From positions 248,001 to 312,000 of the forward strand of contig JAGVRI010000002.1 in the NCBI GenBank assembly GCA_018606645.1: DNA of 64,000 nt, read 5' to 3'. This stretch comes from Chloroflexota bacterium (GTDB taxonomy: Bacteria > Chloroflexota > Anaerolineae > JAAYZQ01). The notes below the pieces were generated by a model. That model ran no database searches and was not told the origin of the DNA. It saw only the letters and a list, made by a program, of their open reading frames with translations. A program made the translations under genes and the position numbers. Shown piece after piece: positions 27,936-36,373 of the stretch (its first letter is position 1; every line of letters begins with the position of its first letter).

Positions 27936-29084
27936 CTAGGGTCGGATCTTGAGTCCCTCAGCCTGGTAGACATCCCGGGCGATGAGGAACTGCTGGATCT
28001 GACTGGTACCCTCGATGATTTCCAGGGCCCGGCAATCGCGGTAATAACGCTCGATGGCGTACTCTTTCATGTACCCATATCCGCCGTGGACCTGGAGCAT
28101 CTTGTGGGTGACCTGGTAGGCGGTGCGCGATCCAAACAGCTTGGCAATAGAAGCGTATTGGCCAAAGTTCTGCTGGGAATCGGCCAGCCAGGCGGCATAG
28201 GTGATCAGGCAACGCAACGCTTCGATCTGAGCTTTGGCATCGGCGATATAGTCGTAGATTGCTTGCTTCTGAGCAATGGGGGTACCGAACTGGATATGTT
28301 CGATGGAGAACTTGACCGCCTCTTCCAGGGCCCGTTCGGATCCGCCCAGGGCGATGGCGGCGATCCCGAGTCGGCTCAGGTCGAGGGCTTGCTGGGCGAT
28401 CTTGAGTCCGTGGCCTTCCCGGCCTAGCCGGTTCGCCTGGGGCACGCGGGCCAGATCGAAATAGAGCGTGTTACACGGCACACCTCGCAGGCCCAACGTT
28501 TTCTCCCGATAGCCCACTTTGAGCCCTGGGGTATCGCGCTCCACCAGGAAGGCGGTTATGCCCTCCGGCGCGCGGGCAAAGACCAGGAAGAGCCCGGCCA
28601 GTTCGCCGTTGGACACCCAGATCTTGGTGCCCTTGAGTAGATAGTCCTCCCCATCTGGCATGGCGGTCGTCTGCAGAGCCCCGCCGTCAGAGCCGGCCGC
28701 CGGCTCGGTGAGGGCAAAAGCGCCCAGCATCTGACCGAAGGCCAGCGCTTCGAGATACCGGTCTTTTTGATCATCGGTGCCGTGATCGAGAAGGGGTTTG
28801 ACCACCAGGCTGTTGTGCACGCTCAGGATCAGCGCGGTGGAGAGGTCCGCCCGCGCCAGCTCTTCCAGCATCAGCATATAGGTATAGGTGTCCAGGCCGG
28901 CGCCGTCCATCTCCTCCGGCACCAAAGCGGCCCAAAAGCCCTGGTCGACGGCTTTCTGCAACAGATCCACCGGCGGTTGTTCGGTTTGATCGATCTGCTC
29001 GCCTCTCGGCCGGACCTCGTTGGTACAGAAATCGGCGAACATCTTTTTGAACATCAATTGATCTTCACTGAGTCGGAAATCCAT
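27936..29084 (-). CDS. Acyl-CoA dehydrogenase 2
   Basis: 382 residues from the ATG at 29084; the TTG at 29099 in the track is inside the SD (AAAGGAGG). Motifs: GAFALTEPAAGSDGGALQT, KIWVSNGELAGLFLVFAR, and the C-terminal IIEGTSQIQQFLIAR with its catalytic Glu in EGT. It is a paralogue of the adjacent ACAD (14 bp apart), so two acyl-CoA substrates or a branched/straight pair may be handled. Confidence 0.94.
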   Translation of the reverse strand: MDFRLSEDQLMFKKMFADFCTNEVRPRGEQIDQTEQPPVDLLQKAVDQGFWAALVPEEMDGAGLDTYTYMLMLEELARADLSTALILSVHNSLVVKPLLDHGTDDQKDRYLEALAFGQMLGAFALTEPAAGSDGGALQTTAMPDGEDYLLKGTKIWVSNGELAGLFLVFARAPEGITAFLVERDTPGLKVGYREKTLGLRGVPCNTLYFDLARVPQANRLGREGHGLKIAQQALDLSRLGIAAIALGGSERALEEAVKFSIEHIQFGTPIAQKQAIYDYIADAKAQIEALRCLITYAAWLADSQQNFGQYASIAKLFGSRTAYQVTHKMLQVHGGYGYMKEYAIERYYRDCRALEIIEGTSQIQQFLIARDVYQAEGLKIRP

Positions 29085-29345
29085 ACGACCTCCTTTCAAG
29101 ACCGCGATTGAAATCGCCCCTGGCGAGCCTTCGGCTGGCCGTCGGCCTGCGCCGACGGAGCGCGTCCCCGCCGGGGGACGCCCGGCCGCCGACGGTACAG
29201 GCGCGGCTGCAGCCGCCCACCCCCTCTTTCATCCCTCGCGGTGCCCCACTGGGCATGGCTACTCCTCTTGGGAAGACAAGGGAAGGGATCAAGTCTTCCC
29301 TTGATCCCCTGCCTGGAGTCCTGCGTTTGCGCCTTGCCTCCCGGA

Positions 29346-30131
29346 TTACCGGTCCTTGAACGAAGGCCGGCGCTTTTCCAGGAAAGCGGCGACCCCTTCC
29401 CGCATGTCCTCGGTTGCGGTCAGTTTGGCAAAGAGGTCTGCTTCGTGCTTAAGACCATCCTCCAGCGACATCTCCAACCCTTCGTGGACCGCCTGCAGGA
29501 TCGAGGCCATAGCCACCGCGCTCCACATCGAGAGCAGCTTCGCCCAACGTTTTGCCTCGCGGACGACGGTGCCCACCGGGACAACCTTGTTCACCAGTCC
29601 GATGCGATAGGCTTCCTGGGCGTTAATGTTGCCGCCGCCCAGGATCAATTCCAAGGCGATCCCTTTGCCGACCAGCCGTGGCAGTCGCTGCGTGCCGCCC
29701 CAGCCGGGCATGATCCCCAGTTTGATTTCCGGCTGGCCGAACTGGACAGCATCCTCGGCAATGCGGAGGTGGCAGGCCATGGCCAGCTCGTTCCCGCCGC
29801 CGAGGCAGGCCCGGCCGTTGATGGCGGCGATCACCGGTTTCCGCGAACTCTCGATCTTGTTGAACAGAATCTGTCCGGCGCGTACGACTTCGTAGGCATC
29901 GTCATAGCCCTGCAAGCGGTTGATCTCATTAATGTCCGCTCCCGCGACAAAGAACTGACCGGCCCCAGTGATGATGATCACCTTGACTTCCGGGTTCTCC
30001 AGAGCTTCGCTAAAGGCGGCATCCAGTTCCAGCACGGTCTGGCGATCAAACGCATTGGCCGGGGGATGATCGATGGTCAAGATCGCAGCCCGGTCCTCAA
30101 TCGAGACTTTGATATTCTGATATTCACCCAT
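29346..30131 (-). CDS. Enoyl-CoA hydratase/isomerase
   Basis: 261 residues of the crotonase family. The oxyanion-hole segment is FFVAGADINEI, and the second is NGRACLGGGNELAMACHLRIA with the first catalytic Glu. The second Glu is in QPEIKLGIMPGWGGTQRLPRLVG. It should hydrate enoyl-CoA made by the neighbouring dehydrogenases. SD GAAAGGAG. Downstream lies a 245-bp intergenic stretch with a GC-rich palindrome (GCCGTCGGCCTGCGCCGACGG) and no gene. Confidence 0.93.
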   Translation of the reverse strand: MGEYQNIKVSIEDRAAILTIDHPPANAFDRQTVLELDAAFSEALENPEVKVIIITGAGQFFVAGADINEINRLQGYDDAYEVVRAGQILFNKIESSRKPVIAAINGRACLGGGNELAMACHLRIAEDAVQFGQPEIKLGIMPGWGGTQRLPRLVGKGIALELILGGGNINAQEAYRIGLVNKVVPVGTVVREAKRWAKLLSMWSAVAMASILQAVHEGLEMSLEDGLKHEADLFAKLTATEDMREGVAAFLEKRRPSFKDR

Positions 30132-30201
30132 TATTGGCTCCTTTCTGTTTAGACTATCTATGACCTGTGTCGGTCAAGGGGTCCAAGGGCACTCAGCGCA
30201 G

Positions 30202-31446
30202 CTAGACAGTGTACTCTTTGAATCCCCGTTTGGTCTTCTTGCCGAGTTCGCCGGCCCGTACCTTTTGATAGAGGATATCGACCGGATGGAAGCGCGGCCC
30301 CAATTCTTTTTCCAGAGCTTCCAGCTTTTCCACGACGACGTCCAGCCCCATCTCGTCCATATACTCCAACGGTCCCATCCGGACCAGTTCTCCCCCCTTG
30401 TTGACCTGCATGCCAATGCCGGCGATGCAGGCCATATCAATGTCGTTCACATTGGCGATCCCTTCCTGGACGCACAGGGCTGCCTCGTTGAGGAAGGGCA
30501 TGATCAGGCGGTCCACACTGAAACGGGTGCCGGTTTGGACTTCGCCCGCCTGTTGCATCCGCTGGATGATCGCCTCCAAGGGTTCGGCGTCGGTGGCGGA
30601 ATAGATGTAAAAGCCCGCGCCGGTTTTTTCCCCAAAGCGTTTGGCCTCGACCAGTTTGTAGAACAAACGGGCCGGCTTGACCCGGTCCCCGTAGTGAGAA
30701 TAGAGATACTCTCCCACGTGGGCGCAGACGTCAATGCCCAGCATATCCATCAGGAAGAAGGGGCCCATCGGCCAGCCAAATCCGTTGCGGCCCATCGCCT
30801 CGTCGACTTGCTGGGCGGTGGCTGCCCCTTCTTCGACCGCCAGGACCGCTTCATTGAGATAGGGCATCAGCAGGCGGTTCACCAGGAAACCGGGACACTC
30901 TTTGACCACCACCGGGATCTTGCGCAAATCCTGGGCAAACTGCTGGACGGTGTCGATCGTATCCTGGTCCGTTTGGGCTCCGGGGATGATCTCGACCAGT
31001 TTCATCACATGGGCCGGGTTGAAAAAGTGCATGCCGATCACCTTGTGAGGCCGTTTGGTCGCGGCGCCCATCTCGGTGATCGACAGGGCTGATGTGTTCG
31101 AGGCAAAGATGGTGTCGGGTGGGCAGACCTCGTCGAGTTCCCGAAACACCTGTTGTTTGACCTTCATCACTTCCGGGACTGCTTCGATGACAATGTCCAC
31201 GTCGGTAAAGCTGTCGTAACTCAAGGTATATTCGATGAGCGCCAGCTTTTCCTGCATCTGTCCGTGGGTCATCTTGCCCTTGTCCACCCGGCTTTGGTAG
31301 ATGCCTTCCACATGCTTTCGGGCTGCCTCGAGCTGGCTGGGCGCGATATCCTTGACGACCACGGGCAGGCCAGAAAAGGTCACGACCTGAGCGATGCCGC
31401 CGCCCATGGCTCCGGCACCGACTACCCCTACTTTAAAGATCCACAT
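30202..31446 (-). CDS. 3-hydroxyacyl-CoA dehydrogenase (NAD)
   Basis: The ATG at 31446 has GGAGGG eight bases upstream, giving about 414 residues; the track start at 31476 is longer. The NAD-binding motif is GVVGAGAMGGGIAQV. The catalytic His is in GMHFFNPAHVMKLVEI and the conserved Glu in VVVKECPGFLVNRLL. Two C-terminal 3HCDH domains are visible (LMPYLNEAVLAVEEG and IMPFLNEAALCVQEG), i.e. the duplicated-domain, stand-alone form. The product is 3-oxoacyl-CoA for the thiolase. Confidence 0.94.
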   Translation of the reverse strand: MWIFKVGVVGAGAMGGGIAQVVTFSGLPVVVKDIAPSQLEAARKHVEGIYQSRVDKGKMTHGQMQEKLALIEYTLSYDSFTDVDIVIEAVPEVMKVKQQVFRELDEVCPPDTIFASNTSALSITEMGAATKRPHKVIGMHFFNPAHVMKLVEIIPGAQTDQDTIDTVQQFAQDLRKIPVVVKECPGFLVNRLLMPYLNEAVLAVEEGAATAQQVDEAMGRNGFGWPMGPFFLMDMLGIDVCAHVGEYLYSHYGDRVKPARLFYKLVEAKRFGEKTGAGFYIYSATDAEPLEAIIQRMQQAGEVQTGTRFSVDRLIMPFLNEAALCVQEGIANVNDIDMACIAGIGMQVNKGGELVRMGPLEYMDEMGLDVVVEKLEALEKELGPRFHPVDILYQKVRAGELGKKTKRGFKEYTV

Positions 31447-31479
31447 GGTTCTTTCCCTCCTTCGTTCTTCAAGCACGGC

Positions 31480-31556
31480 TTGTGCTGAAGCGTGGCTTTA
31501 GCAGTCCAAAGGGTTTGGCTTTGGACCGCTGAAGCGTGGCTTCAGCAGTCCAAAAG
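31480..31556. repeat. Tandem short repeat GCTGAAGCGTGGCTT(T/C)AGCAGTCCAAA
   Basis: Two copies of GTGGCTT-x-AGCAGTCCAAA lie between the 3-hydroxyacyl-CoA dehydrogenase and the small protein gene. Together with an intervening TTGGACCGCTGAAGC they can form imperfect hairpins. The pattern resembles the GGCTTCAGCCG motif of other spacer repeats in this window. Confidence 0.5.
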
Positions 31557-31558
31557 TG

Positions 31559-31819
31559 TCACCAGGTTGGCAGTGCGATAGCTGCCGCCGGCTGATCCAA
31601 TCGGACGAAATAGACCCATTGATCTGGATACCGGGCAAAGGCGGCGGCATTGGCTTTGCCTAGGGTGGCTCCCACGAAATAGTCGCCGCTTTCCGGCTCG
31701 ATGGCCACGACGCCGGTCTGGCCTTCCAATTCGCCTTTGATCTCTTCCCAGCGCGCTCTGGCCCTGGCCTCGAATGCAACCCGCGCCTCCTTATTTTCCC
31801 ACAGCGTAACGTCCGCCAT
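31559..31819 (-). CDS. Small conserved hypothetical protein
   Basis: 86 residues with no recognised domain. Charged, Ala-rich N-terminal helix (EARVAFEARARARWEEIKGE), then a likely beta-rich half (VVAIEPESGDYFVGATL, YPDQWVYFVRLDQ). It starts 10 bp after the thiolase gene and lies in the beta-oxidation operon, so it is likely cotranscribed. The start codon is followed by a well-behaved frame with SD AGGAGG. Function unknown. Confidence 0.72.
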   Translation of the reverse strand: MADVTLWENKEARVAFEARARARWEEIKGELEGQTGVVAIEPESGDYFVGATLGKANAAAFARYPDQWVYFVRLDQPAAAIALPTW

Positions 31820-31829
31820 CTTTCACCTC

Positions 31830-33038
31830 CTATTTCCGCTCGACCACGATCGCTCCGCCCATCCCACCTCCTACGCAGGCGGTGATCAATCCCAGGGTTG
31901 CGTTGCGATCCGGTTTCATCATTTCATGGAGGAGGGTGACCATGATCCGGGTGCCGGTGCAGCCCACCGGATGCCCGAGAGCGATGGCTCCTCCGTTTAC
32001 ATTGACCTTTTTCCAATCCCATCCCTGATCTGCAAGCTCTATCCCGACCGCCAGGGATTGGGCGGCGAAAGCTTCGTTCAGTTCGATCAATTCAATGTCG
32101 GTCAGCTTGAGCCCGGCCCGATCGAGCGCTTTGGGCACGGCGTAGGCCGGTCCAAGGCCCATGATCTCGGGAGGAACGGCGGCGTAGGCATAGCTGCGGA
32201 TATAGGCCCAGGGCTGGAGTCCGAGCGCCTTCGCTTTTTCGGCGGTCATGACAATGACCGCCGCGGCACCATCGCTGATGGGGCAGGCATTGGCCGGCGT
32301 GACCGTGCCACCCTTCTTGAAGACAGTCGGGTAGAGCCTGGCTTTTTCGACAGTGAGGGTGGGGTTGATGCACTCGTCCTGGACAATGTCCTCATAGGCC
32401 ACCTCTCCCTGCCCTGGCACCTTCTTACTGACCCGCACGGGCACGATCTCGTCCCGGAAACGCCCCATGCGGGTGGCGCGGAAGGCCTTGCGGTGGCTCT
32501 CGACTGCAAACTTGTCCTGTTCTTCCTGGCTGAGATTGTACATCATGGCCAGGTTCTCGGCGGTGTAGCCCATGATCTGGTTGCACACCGGGTCGGTCAG
32601 ACCTTCCCACAGGGTGTCGACAAAGGTGTCGTGGCGCAGCTTGAGACCCCAGCGTGCGCCGCGCACGACATAAGGCGCGGTGCTCATGCTCTCTACACCG
32701 CCGCACAGAAACACCTCTCCATCTCCGGCCTGGATGGCCTGGTAGGCGCAGGTGATTGACTGCATGCCGGATACGCAGTTGCGTTGCACGGTGTACCCCG
32801 GCACGCGCACCGGCACACCGGCCATCAGAGCGGCCACCCGACCGATGTTGGGCGCGTCACTCTGCTGGCCGATACAGCCGAGGATCACATCGTCGAACAG
32901 AAAGGGATCGATTCCTACCCGGCGGATCACCTCCTTGAACACCAGCGCGGCCAGATGCTGCGCCGTGAGCGTGCGGAAGGCTCCCCCGTGGCTGCCGATG
33001 GGCGTTCGTACTCCGCCCACAATCACCACCTCTTTCAT
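31830..33038 (-). CDS. Acetyl-CoA acetyltransferase (thiolase)
   Basis: The ATG at 33038 follows AGGAGAGAGG, giving about 402 residues. The acyl-binding Cys is Cys88 (QRNCVSGMQSI). The other catalytic residues are in GGAIALGHPVGCTGTR (His) and ITACVGGGMGGA (Cys). It cleaves 3-oxoacyl-CoA to acetyl-CoA plus a shortened acyl-CoA, or runs in the synthetic direction. It is the first enzyme gene downstream of the TetR regulator. Confidence 0.95.
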   Translation of the reverse strand: MKEVVIVGGVRTPIGSHGGAFRTLTAQHLAALVFKEVIRRVGIDPFLFDDVILGCIGQQSDAPNIGRVAALMAGVPVRVPGYTVQRNCVSGMQSITCAYQAIQAGDGEVFLCGGVESMSTAPYVVRGARWGLKLRHDTFVDTLWEGLTDPVCNQIMGYTAENLAMMYNLSQEEQDKFAVESHRKAFRATRMGRFRDEIVPVRVSKKVPGQGEVAYEDIVQDECINPTLTVEKARLYPTVFKKGGTVTPANACPISDGAAAVIVMTAEKAKALGLQPWAYIRSYAYAAVPPEIMGLGPAYAVPKALDRAGLKLTDIELIELNEAFAAQSLAVGIELADQGWDWKKVNVNGGAIALGHPVGCTGTRIMVTLLHEMMKPDRNATLGLITACVGGGMGGAIVVERK

Positions 33039-33095
33039 GTGCCTCTCTCCTTGTCCATTTACATTCAATCTCAGTTTCTTCTCGCCGTGGGCCGG

Positions 33096-33752
33096 CTACC
33101 CGTCGGCCGGATCGACTGTGCCGGCCCGCAGCCCGCTTAGGACCAGGTCCATGGTGGCCTGAAACATGGTCTGTAGATCGCTTTTCAGCATCTGCTGACG
33201 CAGAGGATGGGCCATCAACACCAGCACGCCGTTCAACGCCGCCCAGACCGAGCCAGCGGCCTGCCATGCATCGTCCACCCGGAATTCGCCCGAGGCCTGA
33301 CCAGCCTCGATGGTCCGCGCAACCAAGGTCAGGCCGCGCAGGCTTTCATCGAGGACCTGTTGAAAGAGCTCGGGCGGGATCGACTCTCCGAAACGACCCC
33401 GGTCAAAGGCCATGATCAGCCGGAAGTAGGAGGGATGGGACTGAAAAAAGTCCAGGTACGCGTTGGCCAGGGCACGCAAAGCCGCCTCGGCCGTGGCGGA
33501 TAGGGTCGCGGCTAGCGCTGCCTCCATGTGAGACAGCAGGAGATCCAGTCCTTCTAAAAGCAAATGAGCAAGGATTTCCTCCTTGCTCGCGAAATAGAGG
33601 TAGATGGTACCCTTGCTGACCTCAGCTCGGGCGGCGACATCGTCCATCGTCGGACGACTGAATCCATGCTCAAAGAACTCCTTGCGGGCTGCATCGAGGA
33701 TCTCACGGCGACGCTGGGCCTTTTCCCTGGCTCGTCGCTCGGCTGTGCTCAA
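33096..33752 (-). CDS. TetR-family regulator of the beta-oxidation operon
   Basis: 218 residues. The N-terminal helix-turn-helix (about 12-60) has ILDAARKEFFEHGFSRPTMDDVAARAEVSKGTIYLYF, the classical TetR pattern. The C-terminal half is a helical ligand domain (YFRLIMAFDRGRFGESIPPELF). It lies first in a thiolase-to-Etf gene series, so acyl-CoA-responsive repression is likely. Its own promoter carries a palindrome at the transcription start. Confidence 0.92.
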   Translation of the reverse strand: MSTAERRAREKAQRRREILDAARKEFFEHGFSRPTMDDVAARAEVSKGTIYLYFASKEEILAHLLLEGLDLLLSHMEAALAATLSATAEAALRALANAYLDFFQSHPSYFRLIMAFDRGRFGESIPPELFQQVLDESLRGLTLVARTIEAGQASGEFRVDDAWQAAGSVWAALNGVLVLMAHPLRQQMLKSDLQTMFQATMDLVLSGLRAGTVDPADG

Positions 33753-33783
33753 ATCCTCTCCTCCTTGGCGATACTGAACGCCC

Positions 33784-33798
33784 GGTCATTTACTGACC
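33784..33798 (-). promoter_or_regulatory. Operator-like palindrome at the tetR transcription start
   Basis: GGTCATTTACTGACC consists of GGTCA-N5-TGACC, a perfect 5-bp inverted repeat. It begins about eight bases downstream of the -10 box, where a bound TetR protein would block transcription. Autoregulation is inferred. Confidence 0.55.
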
Positions 33799-33805
33799 TA
33801 TAGTC

Positions 33806-33834
33806 ATTATACAATGGAATGGGCGCGATGTCAA
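33806..33834 (-). promoter_or_regulatory. Consensus sigma-70 promoter of the tetR-thiolase operon
   Basis: On the minus strand: TTGACA (33834-33829), 17 bp, TATAAT (33811-33806), a perfect consensus. Confidence 0.82.
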
Positions 33835-33840
33835 GTCCCA

Positions 33841-34300
33841 TCTTGGGCCTCAGGCGCAGGGCGGTTGCCAGGTCGGGCCTGGGGCGAGGCATTCCTGGGA
33901 ACGGCGCAGTGGGCGCAGAACATCCCGCGGTACAGCAACATCCGGTGGCTGGGATGATGTCGGAGGATCTCGGCAAACAAGCCGAGGAAATGAAAGGAAA
34001 TCAGGGCTCGCGCCGACTAACTGGGCTGAAACAGGATCTCCAAGAGCGCCAGCCCTGGAGGTCCTGCCCATGTATCGGAGGATAAACCACAGGGGCCATC
34101 TCCCCCCGGTCCCTTACATCGGATCAGGAGATGACCGGCTGTGAGGCGTAGCGGCACGATCAGCTCAGACTGCCAGGGAGAACACCCCCGGCAGTCTGGC
34201 CGATTACGGATAGGCACGCAAGACCACAGGCAGGTAGGTCCGATGCCGGACATCGAAACGCTTGGCCAGGGACCGTATTCCTGCCCACCGGCGCTGATCA
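33841..34300 (-). other. Sequence with no recognisable intact gene
   Basis: Only decayed frames are seen. One minus-strand stretch (about 33.84-34.01 kb) reads ALISFHFLGLFAEILRHH and CAHC, without a start codon. The end of the pseudogene described separately overlaps the rest. No promoter or repeat is seen apart from the tetR promoter at the edge. Confidence 0.5.
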
Positions 34301-35131
34301 TGAACGATGCTGTATAGTGGCCGCTCCGCTCAGGCGTCCAGAGGAAACTGAGAGTGGCGCTGGCGCCACCAGCCACAGCGACCATCTCCGCCGGCAGGAA
34401 AGCCGCCAGCCCTCCATCCTGATCGTAGATGGCCACGGCTGGCCCAGGACGGCGGTGGCGCTGGACGCCAGGTTGTGAAATGTGACCGCAAAGGTCCCTT
34501 CCTCGCCTGATATGAGCAGCTCCGGCACCGACACGGCCGAGACCTCGCCCTCCGTGACCAGGACCACTGACCCGGCCTCGGCGACGACCTGACCCGCCTG
34601 CCAGATCAACATCCGCGCCAGGTAGTGGTCCCCATCCAGCGGGCCGGTCCAACCCAGTTTCAGCTCGTGGCTCCCCCCGGCCGGGATATCCAGTGAACCC
34701 GACCCCTTTGAATCCGACGTTCCGACCTTGAGCGTCTTGCAGGACAAGCGCGGCGGTCACCGTCTCGGCGATGTCGCCGGCATTGGCCAGGTGCGCCGTC
34801 ACGCGGACGGTTTCGCCGGGCAGGTACTGCAGTTCGTCCGGCTCAAAGTAGGTGAGGGCAATCGTCTCCGGGGTGTCGTACTCGAGCGCGACGTCCACGC
34901 TGCGGTAGAGGGTCGCATGATCGGTTCGTGGCGTCATAGGTAACAGGGATGACGTGAACCCGCACCAAGTCGGCTGAGTCACTCACATGCGACCGGAGTG
35001 CTTTGACGGCGACCCGGTCGCTTGAAACGGGGGTGGGAAGCCTGATACACCCAGGCAGTGGCTCCGCTTCCCAATAATCGCTCCACCTGGAAGGGTCCGA
35101 AAGCGGTGGCTGTGGACATTGCGTCACTCAT
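34298..35131 (-). pseudogene. Chimeric pseudogene: Ser/Thr kinase N-terminus joined to a gingipain/CARDB-like fragment
   Basis: An ATG at 35131 (SD TAAGGAG) opens a 50-residue frame with FGPFQVERLLGSGATAWVYQ, the glycine loop of a Hanks-type kinase. After a frameshift the next frame reads RVAVKALRSHVSDSADLVR, the kinase beta-3 Lys motif. It then turns into HVIPVTYDAT, DHATLYRSVDVALEYDTPE and YLPGETVRVTAHLANAGDI, which resemble the C-terminal Ig-like part of C25/CARDB exoproteins, in at least two more frames. So a kinase 5' end and an exoprotein 3' end were fused by deletion and then decayed. A promoter TTGTCA, 17 bp, TACAAT precedes it at 35214-35242 (minus). Confidence 0.6.
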
Positions 35132-35213
35132 TTGACTTCTCCTTACGCGGGAGCGAGAGCGATGGCATCCCCCGGAGCGGACGCACGGTTAAGCGAACTG
35201 CTTACACAAGTTT

Positions 35214-35242
35214 ATTGTACCACAGGCTGCCCTTCCTGACAA
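35214..35242 (-). promoter_or_regulatory. Promoter of the kinase-like pseudogene
   Basis: Minus strand TTGTCA (35242-35237), 17 bp, TACAAT (35219-35214). It is still intact although the gene behind it is broken. Confidence 0.55.
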
Positions 35243-35393
35243 GCCGGGGCGAGTCGCCATTGGGACTGCTAAAGTCCAGCGCCCAGTGGGAGTGGAGGCT
35301 TCAGCCGGATTGCCTGTTCTGCGTGAATACTCGGCCATTGGGGACGCACGATGCAGTCTCCCGCAGGTTGGAAACTTGCGGGAGGCCATGCTC

Positions 35394-36143
35394 TCATGTC
35401 CCCGCATGGGCGACGATGAACTCATACGCCCGGGCCCACACTGCCTCCCGCTCGCTATCCACCGTCAGGCAGTGACCTGAATTTGACCACCACACGATCT
35501 CCTTCTCCGCCGTCCCCAGCTCGTCATAAAGGATGCCGGCGCTATCGGCCGGGATATGGAGGTCCTTTTCCCCCTGCATCAGCAGCACCGGCACCCGCAC
35601 CTGCGGAAGCTCTCTCCTCACCAACCGCAGCAGTTCCCCCAGGCTGGCCACGCAGCGCACCGGCAGCCGATCGTAGGCCGAGATCCGTTGTTCGGCGCAC
35701 GGATCGGTCAGATCTGAGGGAATGTTGGGCACCACCCAGCGGAAGAAGTACCGCGCCACCGGCAAGAACCGAAACCGCCAGTCGGCGATGTAGGCTGGAG
35801 CGGCCAGGGCAATCACCCCGGACAGGGGATAGTGGGCTGCCAGGTGCAGGACGATGAGTCCGCCCATCGACAGGCCGGCAGCAAAGATTGTAGAGCACCG
35901 CTCCTGCAGTTCCTGGAGCCCCGCCTCGGCCGAGGCCACCCAATCGCGCCATGTAGTCCGGGCCATCTCTTCGGGGGAAGTGCCGTGCCCGGCCAGCCGC
36001 ACCCCTACCACGGTCAGCCCCCGCTCCGCCAGGTATTCCCCCATCGGCCTCATCTCCGGCGGGCTGCCGCTGAAGCCGTGCACCAGCAGACAACCGACCG
36101 GTCCGCCCTCAAATCGAAACGGATTCAGGTCCAGATTTGCCAT
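35394..36143 (-). CDS. Alpha/beta hydrolase (carboxylesterase/monoacylglycerol-lipase type)
   Basis: 249 residues. The nucleophile elbow is GLSMGGLIVLHL, the acid residue in MQGEKDLHIP, and the His in SGHCLTVD, giving a complete Ser-Asp-His triad. The oxyanion motif LLVHGFSGSPPEM is typical of Est30-like carboxylesterases that cut short acyl esters. No signal peptide is present, so it is cytosolic. The upstream spacer carries REP-like copy 2. Confidence 0.9.
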   Translation of the reverse strand: MANLDLNPFRFEGGPVGCLLVHGFSGSPPEMRPMGEYLAERGLTVVGVRLAGHGTSPEEMARTTWRDWVASAEAGLQELQERCSTIFAAGLSMGGLIVLHLAAHYPLSGVIALAAPAYIADWRFRFLPVARYFFRWVVPNIPSDLTDPCAEQRISAYDRLPVRCVASLGELLRLVRRELPQVRVPVLLMQGEKDLHIPADSAGILYDELGTAEKEIVWWSNSGHCLTVDSEREAVWARAYEFIVAHAGT

Positions 36144-36173
36144 GATCGGTCCTCCTTAGACACAGTGACCTTT

Positions 36174-36250
36174 ACCTCACCCCTACCCCTTCACCCCCTT
36201 CCCCTCTCCGCCGGCGGAGAGGGGAAGGGGGCAGGGGGATGAGGTGAGGT
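36174..36250. repeat. REP-like GC-rich hairpin element, copy 2
   Basis: The core CCCTTCCCCTCTCCGCCGGC is followed by its complement, giving a long near-perfect palindrome with outer arms ACCTCACC / GGTGAGGT. The following 36255-36310 carries the second spacer motif CTTCAGCCGCTGGCCTCCAG. Confidence 0.78.
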
Positions 36251-36373
36251 TTGCCCGTGCTGGCCCCCAGGCGCGCCTTCAGCCGCTGGCCTCCAGGATA
36301 TCTTCATCCATCACTTCAACGCAAATCTCGTCTCGCCGGCTAACCAGTCCTGCCCTTCGTGAACCGGCTTTGA

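Noticed and set aside
29100-29345. Small plus-strand ORFs in the spacer
   Set aside because: They are GC-rich palindrome sequence (GCCGTCGGCCTGCGCCGACGG) without conserved protein features.
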